A stretch of 34,457 nt of DNA from Alphaproteobacteria bacterium (GTDB taxonomy: Bacteria > Pseudomonadota > Alphaproteobacteria > UBA9655), in the NCBI GenBank assembly GCA_013287665.1, contig JABDDK010000014.1, forward strand, positions 1 to 34,457, written 5' to 3'. Position numbers and translations under genes: made by a program. The notes below the pieces were generated by a model that was not told the DNA's origin, ran no database searches, and saw only the letters and a program-made list of their open reading frames with translations. Numbering within the stretch: the stretch's first letter is position 1; every line of letters begins with the position of its first letter. Shown here one piece after another: positions 1 to 8,396 of this stretch.

Positions 1-43
1 CATACGCGTTCTTGAAGAGGCACCCCTCACCCGCCCATTAGGG

Positions 44-366
44 CCACTGCCATTAAGTTAAGGGAAAGCCATCCCCGCTGGCGTCGTCCCGGGGATGAGA
101 AATGCTAAGCGAAGCTTAGATTTCTCATAACCCGGGATCCAGGACAACAACTCATTGCGAAGCAATGGTGTAATCTCTTTCTTAAAGATCAGTTGCATTG
201 CTACGCAATAATTAATTGGTCTGGATCCCGGACAACAAGAAGACTTGAGCTTCGCTCAAGATATTCTTGTTTCCGGGACGACCCAGGTGGTGGGCATTTT
301 TCCTTAACTTAATGGCAGTGGGACGACCCCAACGGGGAGGGCTTTCCCCTAACTTAATGGCAGTGG
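44..366. mobile_element. MITE-like insertion with terminal inverted repeats and 10-bp target duplication
   Basis: A 323-bp non-coding element has near-perfect 27-bp inverted ends: 44-70, beginning CCACTGCCATTAAGTTAAGG, and 340-366, with one mismatch. It is flanked by direct copies of CCCATTAGGG (34-43 and 367-376). A third copy of the end sequence lies inside at 302-321, so the element may be nested or may have alternative right ends. From memory, the ends resemble those of IS4-family elements (ATGCC...TTAAGG) and the 10-bp duplication also fits that family. There is no transposase ORF, so it would have been mobilised in trans. The interior holds a further inverted pair (83-92 and 273-282) and several short hairpins. 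The sequence evidence for insertion is strong; the family assignment is tentative. Confidence 0.75.
95..269. repeat. Four stem-loops with 3-nt loops inside the MITE
   Basis: The hairpins are: 95-128 (nine plus six base pairs around one bulged G, loop GAA); 153-167 (CATTGC-GAA-GCAATG); 197-209 (ATTGC-TAC-GCAAT); and 236-269 (CTTGAGC-TTC-GCTCAAG, extended by CAAGAA / TTCTTG). Three contain GCGAAGC or its complement, a sequence known to form an unusually stable DNA mini-hairpin. Direct copies of GGACAACAA lie at 142-150 and 230-238. Any function, such as transposase recognition or an RNA structure, is inference. Confidence 0.65.
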
Positions 367-410
367 CCCATTAGGGCGACCTCTCCCACAAGGGGAGAGG
401 TGATGGTGCC

Positions 411-569
411 ACCTGTCATTTTACCAGAGAAACTATGTTTTTCCTAAGAACACATTTTCTTAAGATTAGGAAAAATAGAACTGACAATTTGCATTTCCTA
501 TCTTAATGTTTTCCTATGAATAGGAAAGATGTATTCAAGTTTTGCAAAAGTTAGTTGCAGCAGGATTCT
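411..569. other. Gene-free stretch with two A/T-rich inverted repeats
   Basis: There is no plausible gene here. A 10-bp inverted pair, TTTTTCCTAA (438-447) and TTAGGAAAAA (466-475), and an 8-bp hairpin, TTTCCTAT-GA-ATAGGAAA (510-527), share the core TTCCTA. They lie downstream of the minus-strand gene ending at 570. Neither is followed by a convincing T-tract on the minus strand, so a terminator role is only possible. Confidence 0.4.
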
Positions 570-1379
570 TCAAATAGAGATTGTTTCTTGAATCTCTGGC
601 TTTCCATAGTCGGCTGCTCCTACTTTTACAATGAGATTGTTACGAGGTGCCCAATAAGCTTTGCTATGTGTATGGCCACAAAGCACTAAAAATTCAATAT
701 CTCTATTTTCTTTCGAAATTTGTAATAGGACATCCCCTGTTGCTTTTGAAGTGAAAAAAGGAAGAAAATCATCATTGCTCATCTTTCCTTCATAGAGAGA
801 AGCTTCCGGAAAAGGGGGCACATGGAGGGCAATAATTATTTTCTTAAGGGTTTGATTCTTAATCGCATTGATTAAATTTACTTTAAGATGGTTGGCATCC
901 TTGTCTGCCAATTCTTGCATCTTGTCAAGCAAGGCGTATTTGCCAAGGATTTTGCTTTGAAACAAATCTGCAATCATTCGGCTATCATTCAAAGATACAA
1001 GGCTATTTGCATAATCCCCATAACGTCCATCAGCCCAAGTGTCTTGCCCTAGTAAAATGGTTTCATGACCTAAATGTTGCACTCCTGCTATGGGGAGCCA
1101 ATGCAGCAATGGTTCTTGTTCTGTTAAGGCAATCATCTCTTGCCTTACCAAATCAACACTCCCATGATAGTAGTCATGATTACCGAGAACAAAGTATATT
1201 GGTATGTTAATGGCTTTTGCCATTTCTGTTAGCAAACTGGAAATAGAAGGAGCATCTGCAATATCACCAGTGATGACAACTTTGTTGCCAGAGGTTTCCT
1301 TAATTTTTTGATAAAAGCTCATTCTGTCTTCTTTATGAAGAAAATTGAGATGAGTATCTGTTAACCAAATTAATTTCAT
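570..1379 (-). CDS. Calcineurin-like metallophosphoesterase
   Basis: This is a predicted cytoplasmic metal-dependent phosphoesterase of 269 residues. The classic motifs are present in order: D8-T-H10, G38-D39, G66-N-H-D69, H186 (ALHVPP) and C234-G-H-T-H238. These are the usual ligands for a dinuclear metal centre, so the enzyme looks intact. There is no signal peptide or membrane segment. The substrate cannot be read from the sequence: the superfamily includes phosphodiesterases, phosphatases and nucleotide hydrolases. It is the last gene of a minus-strand run that begins with trmB, separated by 94 bp from the upstream secreted-protein gene. The start follows a weakly purine-rich leader and places the first metal motif at residue 8, as expected. 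Confidence 0.85.
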   Translation of the reverse strand: MKLIWLTDTHLNFLHKEDRMSFYQKIKETSGNKVVITGDIADAPSISSLLTEMAKAINIPIYFVLGNHDYYHGSVDLVRQEMIALTEQEPLLHWLPIAGVQHLGHETILLGQDTWADGRYGDYANSLVSLNDSRMIADLFQSKILGKYALLDKMQELADKDANHLKVNLINAIKNQTLKKIIIALHVPPFPEASLYEGKMSNDDFLPFFTSKATGDVLLQISKENRDIEFLVLCGHTHSKAYWAPRNNLIVKVGAADYGKPEIQETISI

Positions 1380-1473
1380 ATTATACCTCTGCTTATGGAG
1401 CAGTTCTTTTGCAGTTGTCCCTCTTCAATAAGCGGCAAATCCTCTTAAACTGCAGACATTTTGAATATGCATT

Positions 1474-2802
1474 TCACAAATATGTTTTAACCCCTATTGT
1501 AACCGTTTCTTTGGATACAGTGTTGGAGAAACGATCCCTCTCAATCCAAGAGTTAACCTCCTCAAGGGTGGGGAGCTGCTTTTGTTGTCTGATATACCGC
1601 ATAATCGTTTTCAATTGGTCTCGTGCGAAATTACAATTATTCCATCTCTCATTTATTTTGTTTTCCTCAACAAATGCGGTAGCTTGCCGAAACGCCTCAA
1701 GAGGATACGATGTAAATTCACTGATTTGAGGCCACTGTCCGGCGCTACTAAAGGGAGCTGTTCGTTTTAACCATCCGTCAACTTCATCATAATAGTCTAT
1801 ACCTGAAACCCAACTCTGAATGTAACGATAAGAAGGTGATTCATCCCCAAAAATTCTTTGAGCAATTTGAACCGATTTCTGTCGGATTTCAGGGCGATTA
1901 ACAAATTCATAGATAACTGCCTTGTGACGCCGGTCAGCCTTTCTTGACTCACAGATGGGAACAAAGGACCTTATATAGGTTTCAATAAAATTATCATCCA
2001 ATTTCATGGCTTTATAGGGCCGTTCTTCAAATGTTCCTCTAGGCGTCCATGCAGACCCTAAACGTTGTGCACAAAATTCATCAAGCTCTTGAAAGAAATG
2101 ACTGTAACTATCGTTTGGAGAATAAATTTTTCGGCCCTTAAAATCTTCTAACAATGATGTGTGAGCCTTATCTCCAAAGGCTTTTATAACATCTATCAAA
2201 TAAAGAAATTCATCACTAAAAATACGCGTTAATTTGTATTTTGCACAAAAACTGTCAAAAATAGCTCCTGTATCGCCTTCTTTAAATATTGATCCTATTT
2301 GTCTTGCAGCCGTTGCTACTTTACCGAACTCGTCTTTAAATACCGGAAATAAAAAAGTGCTTGTCAAGGAGTTCAAATTCCCGAGAGTTCGAGGTAGATC
2401 ATCTCCGAAATGTTTAATGGAATTCAAGGATTCCAGAGCTTCAAGAGTGTTCATTGAGGGAGGAATATTTTTTACATCAGGGTCTGCCTTTCTGCTTTCG
2501 AAACACCAGTCCTCGTGAAAGAAACGGAAGAAACACTCTTCATTCGCTTTTTTTAAGAGGTCTGCGCGATTCTCTCCCAGATTTTGTATGGCCTGAAGGA
2601 TTTGATCCTCTTCCCCCAATTGATACTCAGTCGCTAATTTTCGGCAGGCTTCTCTATCGAGTGATACAGGGGTCGTACGGGGAGACGGAACCCTTTGCTC
2701 TTCGGGATCCATTGCAAATCCAGCTTGCGACGTTCCCATCAATGCGGCAAGGGTCATAAGAGAGACGAGACGATATTTGATGGGTGAGTGATGCTTTAAC
2801 AT
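1474..2802 (-). CDS. Exported protein of unknown function (FAMDP signal family)
   Basis: I do not recognise a family. The start at 2802 is chosen because a strong ribosome site (CTGGAGG, 5-nt spacer) precedes it and the signal peptide then has a normal length. An in-frame start 13 codons upstream would bury the ribosome site. The protein has about 442 residues, with a signal peptide ending SQAGFA before MDPEEQ. The mature part is soluble, rich in charged and aromatic residues, probably mostly helical, and contains the motif ESRKAD twice (in WCFESRKADPD and PICESRKADRRH). No catalytic motif is visible. It lies 64 bp downstream of the next exported-protein gene, whose leader and signal-peptide ending are alike. 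A secreted or periplasmic role, possibly as an effector, is inference. Confidence 0.7.
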   Translation of the reverse strand: MLKHHSPIKYRLVSLMTLAALMGTSQAGFAMDPEEQRVPSPRTTPVSLDREACRKLATEYQLGEEDQILQAIQNLGENRADLLKKANEECFFRFFHEDWCFESRKADPDVKNIPPSMNTLEALESLNSIKHFGDDLPRTLGNLNSLTSTFLFPVFKDEFGKVATAARQIGSIFKEGDTGAIFDSFCAKYKLTRIFSDEFLYLIDVIKAFGDKAHTSLLEDFKGRKIYSPNDSYSHFFQELDEFCAQRLGSAWTPRGTFEERPYKAMKLDDNFIETYIRSFVPICESRKADRRHKAVIYEFVNRPEIRQKSVQIAQRIFGDESPSYRYIQSWVSGIDYYDEVDGWLKRTAPFSSAGQWPQISEFTSYPLEAFRQATAFVEENKINERWNNCNFARDQLKTIMRYIRQQKQLPTLEEVNSWIERDRFSNTVSKETVTIGVKTYL

Positions 2803-2866
2803 GTAAACCTCCAGAACATTAATACGAGAACAAGAGAGCATGAAGGTTAAAACAAATCAAGGTAAA

Positions 2867-3691
2867 TTACTCCACGGAAGACTGCTTTTTTGATTCTATA
2901 ATTTGTTCAAATTCAGAGACATCCATATCCGCGGTTAAGAGGGGGAAGGCTTCCTTACAAAGATCTTTAGAGCTTTCCCAAAGCTTTACCACGCGCAGTA
3001 GAGTTTCATTTACGTTTAATTCTGTTTTTTTCATGGTATTTGAGAGTAAACAAAGAAGATTATCATCCATTGCTCTTACTTGTTGGATGCTTTGTCTTAC
3101 GTCATAAAGATTCATATCAGGTGAAATGATGCGTTGAGCCACTGCGGCGATCATTTTGAAATTTGGCCCCCAGAAATCTATATTCATCAGTAAAATGCAA
3201 ATATCATCAGCATTCATTTCCGGTGTCACTAAACTTTTCACCGCCTGACATTTGTCTACATAATCACCTTCAAGATCACCTACAGCACTTAAGAGGTTGG
3301 TGACATTGTGTTCAGTCATCTCGTCTGTCATTAAAACTTTCGTTGCACGGCAAACAGTATGACGATTTTCTTTGAGCTTATTTAAGCGATTTATAAGGAA
3401 AACAATATTATCTCCACCGGTTAAGCGTTTATCATTTATGGATTTAAAATGTTTGGCAAAACCATAAGCTAACGTAAGAACTTCTAGTTTATCTATTTCT
3501 TCTGTGAAGGGAACTGAATTCCCAAAGCGAGCTATAAATGATACAAGCGGCATGAGGTCTTCTATTGCAACAGTCGTTTTTGGTCGTCTGTGTGAAGAAG
3601 GGGAAGTCTCTTCAGAATTTGGGTCCATTGCAAACCCAGCTTGAGAGAGGGTAAGGGTTATGAAAAAAAATAATAAGTGGCGCATTAACAT
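2867..3691 (-). CDS. Exported helical-repeat protein (FAMDP signal family)
   Basis: A predicted exported protein of about 274 residues that I cannot assign to a family. The signal peptide runs to SQAGFA before MDPNSEE. The mature C-terminal two thirds is built of tandem units of 31-34 residues with the pattern C/A-x-A-x-x-x-L-x-[TS]-x-[ED]-[ML]-N-x-x-[DV]-hydrophobic. The signposts TDEM, TPEM, SPDM, KTEL and TADM are spaced 34, 34, 32 and 31 residues apart, with a weaker unit before the first. This spacing fits a two-helix alpha-solenoid, typically a protein-binding scaffold. The start is ambiguous: ATG at 3691 (MLMRH, 3 nt from GGAGG) aligns with the leaders of its neighbours, while ATG at 3685 has better spacing (9 nt). 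Confidence 0.7.
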   Translation of the reverse strand: MLMRHLLFFFITLTLSQAGFAMDPNSEETSPSSHRRPKTTVAIEDLMPLVSFIARFGNSVPFTEEIDKLEVLTLAYGFAKHFKSINDKRLTGGDNIVFLINRLNKLKENRHTVCRATKVLMTDEMTEHNVTNLLSAVGDLEGDYVDKCQAVKSLVTPEMNADDICILLMNIDFWGPNFKMIAAVAQRIISPDMNLYDVRQSIQQVRAMDDNLLCLLSNTMKKTELNVNETLLRVVKLWESSKDLCKEAFPLLTADMDVSEFEQIIESKKQSSVE

Positions 3692-3775
3692 TGTCCTCCG
3701 AAAAATTTTACAATGCCGAAGGTAGATCAGGAGTTGCAACGAAGCAAGGTAGAATAGCTGTAAAAAAGACGTCGC

Positions 3776-5350
3776 CTACTCATCTGACTCCTCAGCGCCT
3801 TGACTTTTCTCAAGAGCAAAACGTCCTGCAGTTCTTAAGCCAGTAGCGGCAGCGGGAGTGACTTCATTTTGCTCCGGAGGTGAACTGGGTACTGGTGTTG
3901 CATCATTCTTCTTCCTTCGGCTAGGAGAGGGAGATCTTGATGAGGGGGGAGAAAATTTAGGGACTCTCAAAGATTCTGAGGATCGCGTCAAACTAGAGAT
4001 CACGTTCCCCAATGACTCAGTTAAGGAGCTCCTAGGAGACGTTGAATCCTTCTTCGGAGATCTTGGCGACCGAGGAGACTTTGGAGATTTTGAACCTGAT
4101 GCCCGAGGTAACTGCAATACAGATCCTGATGAACTTATACGTTTAGGTTCAATTTTAAGTGATTTCTTAAGTGAATTTAATAGATCATTACCTCTCCGTG
4201 TTGTTGGGGGAGATGCTTTTGACAGCGAAGGAGAGGAGGGTAACGATCCAAAACCCCCATCGGATCGTGTTAATTGTGGTGATGAAAGTCCAAATGCGCT
4301 TGGAGAGCGGTCCATAAGCCAATATAACTTAGACTTTTGATCTACCTGATCCCTGTGATCATAGGCATAGCGGGCCCAGACTCCAAAATCTAATCCACAA
4401 GATGATCTATATTTATCAAATGTTTCATTGTTAAGGAGCATTTCCATGTAGGTGATGAGCAAGTCATTTTTAATTACAAAGAGTACTGAGGTTGTTGGAA
4501 ATGAGGTAACCATTGTTTGAATAACTGACTTTATTTCTTTTGATTGAGCTTGCTCACTTTCTAGCAGACACAAATTCACTAAGAACATACTGCAATAGAG
4601 AGGATAAGACAGAGATAAATTTTGTTCTGACAGGGCATCCCTTTTGTGCGCATGGTAATGTTCGCGCTCATAATGAAGATCTTCGGAAGCTCTTGCATTC
4701 CTCTTTTCAGGAAGGGGTTTGTCCAGGATTCCTTTGCTTTGCTTTTCACAACACGCCAACACTTGAACAAACCTATAAAGCCTTAAGGTTGCCTCATTAT
4801 AAGGTTGTGACTCTCTTTCTTTGTTATCTGTGAGCCGTTGTATCACACTTCTATCAGACTCAGTGAGATTGGCCTCAATCGATCTTTGCATAAGAACTCC
4901 GGTAAGTTGCATTCCTATACCGTATAATTCAGAGGAATCATTCGCGGTCTTATCAAGGAAAGAATCGATGCCTTTGATACATCTTTGCAAACTGCCCTCA
5001 TTGCATTCTAATAAGGAAGTTTCCTCTGAAAAGAAATCGGATTTCGTGGTAAAAAAATCAGGCCTTGCGTGGTTTAGCTCTATATCTTCGTCTGTTGCAA
5101 ATGTATCGTTTTCCTCACCCGCCTTTAAGCTTTGCCTCACTTCTTTTTTCTGGCTTTGATCAGCGTATTCATCCAAGGAACCTTTCTTTAACAATTCACA
5201 TTTGATGCCATCACGAATGAGTTGGGTAAGATCCTTGCCTTTTTTATTGTTTTGGTTGGATTTAGGCAAAAAATCATCAGCCGTGGGCTTCATTGCAAAA
5301 GCTGTTTGGTGAGCAAAAATCAAAATAATGAAAAGTATTTTTTTTAACAT
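3776..5350 (-). CDS. Exported protein with Ser/Pro-rich basic tail (FAMKP signal family)
   Basis: An unrecognised exported protein of about 524 residues. The start at 5350 has CTGGAGG with a 5-nt spacer; the longer in-frame reading adds 23 residues ahead of a normal signal peptide (MLKKILFIILIFAHQTAFA before MKPTADD). Residues from about 24 to 345 look globular, helical and charged. The last 179 residues are low-complexity and rich in Ser, Pro and basic residues, including KSPKSPRSPRSPKK (about 421-434) and SRSPSPSRRKK (about 471-481). These resemble eukaryotic proline-directed kinase sites and a basic nuclear-localisation cluster, which suggests but does not prove a role inside a eukaryotic host. 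It starts 78 bp after trmB on the same strand. Confidence 0.7.
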   Translation of the reverse strand: MLKKILFIILIFAHQTAFAMKPTADDFLPKSNQNNKKGKDLTQLIRDGIKCELLKKGSLDEYADQSQKKEVRQSLKAGEENDTFATDEDIELNHARPDFFTTKSDFFSEETSLLECNEGSLQRCIKGIDSFLDKTANDSSELYGIGMQLTGVLMQRSIEANLTESDRSVIQRLTDNKERESQPYNEATLRLYRFVQVLACCEKQSKGILDKPLPEKRNARASEDLHYEREHYHAHKRDALSEQNLSLSYPLYCSMFLVNLCLLESEQAQSKEIKSVIQTMVTSFPTTSVLFVIKNDLLITYMEMLLNNETFDKYRSSCGLDFGVWARYAYDHRDQVDQKSKLYWLMDRSPSAFGLSSPQLTRSDGGFGSLPSSPSLSKASPPTTRRGNDLLNSLKKSLKIEPKRISSSGSVLQLPRASGSKSPKSPRSPRSPKKDSTSPRSSLTESLGNVISSLTRSSESLRVPKFSPPSSRSPSPSRRKKNDATPVPSSPPEQNEVTPAAATGLRTAGRFALEKSQGAEESDE

Positions 5351-5428
5351 AGGGTCCTCCAGAATAATACCAACTATAGAAATATTCTTTAACTTAGGAC
5401 GATTTGTACTTGGAAGCAAGGATGAAAT

Positions 5429-6097
5429 TTACTTCCTTTGAAACACCATATAGGCGCACACTTTGCCCGCTTTGAGGGCCTTTTGTTCATACCGAGTTGG
5501 TGGCCACCCTTCAGGACGTGGACCCCATGTTGAGGGATCGGGAGAGGGCGGTCCATCCAATAAGGTAAGGACGGGGTGGTGATACAGAACATCCTGAATT
5601 TGCTCTACATAAGGGGCATCATCGCTTGCGACATAGAGACGAGCGCCGCTCTTAAGTTTGGGGAGGAGTTCGTCCATAAACGGCTTGGAAATAAGACGAC
5701 GAAAGTGATGGCGCTTCTTCGGCCAAGGATCAGGAAATAAAATAAAGGCGCGTTCGAAATAACCATCAGGAATTTTCTCGAGTAAAATCCTTACGTCTTC
5801 ATGCCAAACTCTCACGCGACCGTAATCTTTGGGGGAAAGATGGGTCAGAAATTTTGCAACGCCATTCAGAAAGGGCTCACACCCAATCATGGAAATATCA
5901 GGGTTTTGATCGAGTTGTGCGAGCATATGCTCACCGCCGCCAAATCCAATTTCAAGCCAGACCTTTTGACTTGGAAAAAGAGCTTCCGGATTCAACTCGA
6001 CAAGAGGCAGAACGTCATCATAGGCACGCTGAGACTGATCTCTCAGTTTGCGTGCTTTCCGGCGACCATAGGAACGGGGAAGGGGGTGAGGTATCAT
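5429..6097 (-). CDS. trmB: tRNA (guanine-N7)-methyltransferase TrmB
   Basis: This enzyme methylates N7 of G46 in the variable loop of tRNAs, using S-adenosylmethionine. The protein is 222 residues, the usual length. Visible landmarks are the SAM-binding motif EIGFGGGEHM (about 49-58), the family signature LFPDPWPKKRHHFRRL and the C-terminal TRYEQKA substrate motif. It is cytoplasmic. It begins a minus-strand run that continues into three exported-protein genes, and it is divergent from hppA; the two starts share a gap of about 120 bp. The ribosome site is weak (GGAT). The assignment is secure. Confidence 0.95.
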   Translation of the reverse strand: MIPHPLPRSYGRRKARKLRDQSQRAYDDVLPLVELNPEALFPSQKVWLEIGFGGGEHMLAQLDQNPDISMIGCEPFLNGVAKFLTHLSPKDYGRVRVWHEDVRILLEKIPDGYFERAFILFPDPWPKKRHHFRRLISKPFMDELLPKLKSGARLYVASDDAPYVEQIQDVLYHHPVLTLLDGPPSPDPSTWGPRPEGWPPTRYEQKALKAGKVCAYMVFQRK

Positions 6098-6216
6098 TTA
6101 TAAATAAAATCCATTGATCATTAATATCATTTCTGGCATCTTCCATCTCATTACAGGAGATGACTCTGGAAAGTCCAGGGAAATCATCGCAATTATTAAC
6201 AAACAAAGGGAAACAG

Positions 6217-8295
6217 ATGTCAACGATTACCTTTTACATTCTGGCTTGTGCCGTCCTCGCCTTACTCTATGGAGCTTACGCGAGTCGTAAAGTCTTTGCG
6301 TGTCCCACCGGAACACCGCGTATGCAAGAAATCGCTGCGGCTATTCAAGAGGGAGCCAGTGCTTACCTAAACCGCCAGTATACAACCATCGCTCTTGTGG
6401 GTGTAGTTGTCGCAATTTTTCTAGGGGCTGTGCTCGGGAAATATTCTGCGATTGGATTCGTCACAGGTGCGTTTTTATCCGGTATCGCAGGATACATCGG
6501 CATGAATGTCTCCGTACGTGCGAACGTACGGACGGCAGAAGCGGCAAGAACGGGATTAGTACCAGCTCTTGATATTGCTTTTAAATCCGGTGCGATTACA
6601 GGGATGCTCGTGGTTGGATTGGGTCTTCTCGGTGTGACGTTGTATTACACGTACCTCCGTACGGGGGACATGGATATTCGCCACATTATGGTTGCTCTTC
6701 TGTCCTTAAGCTTTGGTGCCTCCCTTATTTCCATATTTGCGCGACTCGGTGGCGGTATCTTTACAAAAGGGGCTGACGTTGGCGCTGACCTTGTGGGTAA
6801 AATTGAAGCGGGAATTCCAGAGGATGACCCCCGTAACGCAGCCGTGATTGCTGACAACGTTGGAGATAACGTTGGAGACTGCGCAGGTATGGCGGCTGAC
6901 CTTTTTGAAACCTATGTGGTGACCATTGTTGCAACCATGCAGCTTGCAGCCATTTTCTTCACAGGCGCTCTCCAAGAAACCATGCTGATCTATCCTCTCG
7001 CGATCGGAGCTGTGTGCATCATTGGATCTGTTGTCGGTACATTCTTTGTGCGTCTAGGGTCATCTCAGAACATTATGGCGGCTCTCTATAAGGGGCTTAT
7101 CGTTGCGTCAGTGATTTCAGCAGGCCTCATCGTGTGGATCACAATGGAACTTGTGGGTCTTCATCAGCCTTTATCCGTTGAAGGATTATCATTCACAGGG
7201 ATGAATATTCTTTACAGTGCTTTGACAGGGCTTGTTGTCACAGGTCTTCTTGTCTGGATTACTGAATATTATACAGCAACAAACTTTCGTCCTGTTCGCA
7301 GTGTTGCGGAAGCCTCCACGACAGGTCATGCGACGAATATCATCCAAGGATTGGCTGTTTCCATGGAAGCAACAGCACTCCCCGTGCTTGTCATTTGCGG
7401 AGGAATCCTTGTTTCCTTTATGAATGCAGGACTCTTTGGAATCGGGATTGCAGCAACGACGATGCTTGCCCTTGCGGGTATGATTGTGGCTCTTGATGCG
7501 TACGGTCCTGTAACGGATAACGCAGGCGGAATTGCTGAAATGGCTGATTTGCCTCCAGCCGTTCGTAAGATTACGGACGCATTGGATGCCGTCGGAAATA
7601 CAACGAAGGCTGTGACAAAAGGATATGCGATTGGATCTGCGGGTCTTGCGGCCCTCGTTCTGTTTGCCGCCTACACAGAGGATTTAACGCACTATTTCCC
7701 ACAGCTGAACATTCAGTTTAGGCTTCAAGATCCTTACGTTGTTGTGGGGCTTTTCATCGGTGGAATGTTGCCTTATCTCTTCGGAGCTCTTGGCCTGAAG
7801 GCTGTTGGACGAGCTGGTGCAGCAGTTGTCATCGAAGTGCGTCGCCAGTTTAAGGAAATCAAAGGGATCATGGAAGGAACGGCAAAGCCTGAATACAGCA
7901 AAGCTGTGGATCTTCTGACGAAAGCTGCGATTCGGGAAATGATTATCCCGTCAATGCTTCCCGTCCTTGCGCCCCCTGTTGTTTACTTTGTAATCCTTTG
8001 GGTTGCAGGGCAAGCTCAGGCATTCACGACTTTGGGTGCGATGCTTCTGGGAACCATTATTACGGGCCTCTTTGTGGCCATTTCAATGACCTCCGGTGGC
8101 GGCGCTTGGGATAACGCGAAGAAGTACATCGAAGATGGACACTTTGGCGGTAAAGGGTCTGAGGCTCACAAAGCGGCCGTGACAGGGGATACGGTTGGTG
8201 ATCCTTACAAAGACACCGCGGGTCCTGCCGTTAACCCGATGATCAAGATCATCAACATTGTGGCGCTTCTATTGCTTGCGATGTTGGCTGGGTAA
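6217..8295 (+). CDS. hppA: K+-independent H+-translocating inorganic pyrophosphatase
   Basis: A membrane-bound pyrophosphatase that couples hydrolysis of cytoplasmic pyrophosphate to proton export across the inner membrane. The start at 6217 (MSTITFY...) has AAGGG six bases upstream; the longer reading from 6160 would add a polar extension before the first membrane segment. At 692 residues with many membrane helices it has normal length. The substrate and Mg-binding stretches are present: [21 protein letters not shown] (188-206, given from its first residues), [14 protein letters not shown] (211-224), [16 protein letters not shown] (427-442) and [21 protein letters not shown] near the C-terminus. 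The [10 protein letters not shown] motif has Lys464, the signature of the K+-independent subclass. A 12-bp hairpin follows the stop. Confidence 0.96.
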   Translation: MSTITFYILACAVLALLYGAYASRKVFACPTGTPRMQEIAAAIQEGASAYLNRQYTTIALVGVVVAIFLGAVLGKYSAIGFVTGAFLSGIAGYIGMNVSVRANVRTAEAARTGLVPALDIAFKSGAITGMLVVGLGLLGVTLYYTYLRTGDMDIRHIMVALLSLSFGASLISIFARLGGGIFTKGADVGADLVGKIEAGIPEDDPRNAAVIADNVGDNVGDCAGMAADLFETYVVTIVATMQLAAIFFTGALQETMLIYPLAIGAVCIIGSVVGTFFVRLGSSQNIMAALYKGLIVASVISAGLIVWITMELVGLHQPLSVEGLSFTGMNILYSALTGLVVTGLLVWITEYYTATNFRPVRSVAEASTTGHATNIIQGLAVSMEATALPVLVICGGILVSFMNAGLFGIGIAATTMLALAGMIVALDAYGPVTDNAGGIAEMADLPPAVRKITDALDAVGNTTKAVTKGYAIGSAGLAALVLFAAYTEDLTHYFPQLNIQFRLQDPYVVVGLFIGGMLPYLFGALGLKAVGRAGAAVVIEVRRQFKEIKGIMEGTAKPEYSKAVDLLTKAAIREMIIPSMLPVLAPPVVYFVILWVAGQAQAFTTLGAMLLGTIITGLFVAISMTSGGGAWDNAKKYIEDGHFGGKGSEAHKAAVTGDTVGDPYKDTAGPAVNPMIKIINIVALLLLAMLAG

Positions 8296-8306
8296 GCCTG
8301 ATGAAG

Positions 8307-8340
8307 AGTATTCCTTTTGGCCGAGGTTAAAAGGAATACT
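8307..8340 (+). terminator. Hairpin terminator after hppA
   Basis: A perfect 12-bp stem, AGTATTCCTTTT with AAAAGGAATACT, surrounds a 10-nt loop and starts 12 bp after the hppA stop codon. The A/T pairs at the loop side and the T-rich but interrupted tail (tatcatttcttt) fit a moderate intrinsic terminator. Confidence 0.6.
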
Positions 8341-8396
8341 TATCATTTCTTTATGTAAGAGCAAACTTCACTAAACTTACTACATCCTTAAATTAT

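Larger units (their letters stand above)
19..410. repeat. REP-like palindromic unit, split by an insertion
   Basis: The two halves are 19-43 and 367-410. Joined at the duplicated CCCATTAGGG, they give a CCCTCACCCG arm, a small hairpin (CGCCC-ATTA-GGGCG) and a larger hairpin (ACCTCTCCC / GGGGAGAGGT, 378-400). The same unit occurs uninterrupted at 26082-26129 and inverted at 25953-26001, which shows what the empty site looked like. The ends GGCACC (19-24) and GGTGCC (405-410) are also complementary. It resembles the REP or extragenic palindromes of other proteobacteria by architecture. No associated REP-transposase gene is visible. It lies beyond the end of the minus-strand gene at 570 and could help stop transcription. 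Confidence 0.75.

Noticed and set aside
44-366. CRISPR-like array from the recurrent hairpins near the window start
   Set aside because: The hairpins differ in sequence and spacing and there are no identical direct repeats with spacers; no cas gene is present.
3858-4340. 160-codon plus-strand open frame
   Set aside because: Antisense to the Ser/Pro-rich tail of the minus-strand gene; low-complexity codons keep the opposite frame open. No ribosome site and no family resemblance.
6160-6216. Longer N-terminus for hppA
   Set aside because: It would add a polar 19-residue stretch before the first membrane helix and lacks a properly spaced ribosome site, unlike ATG 6217.
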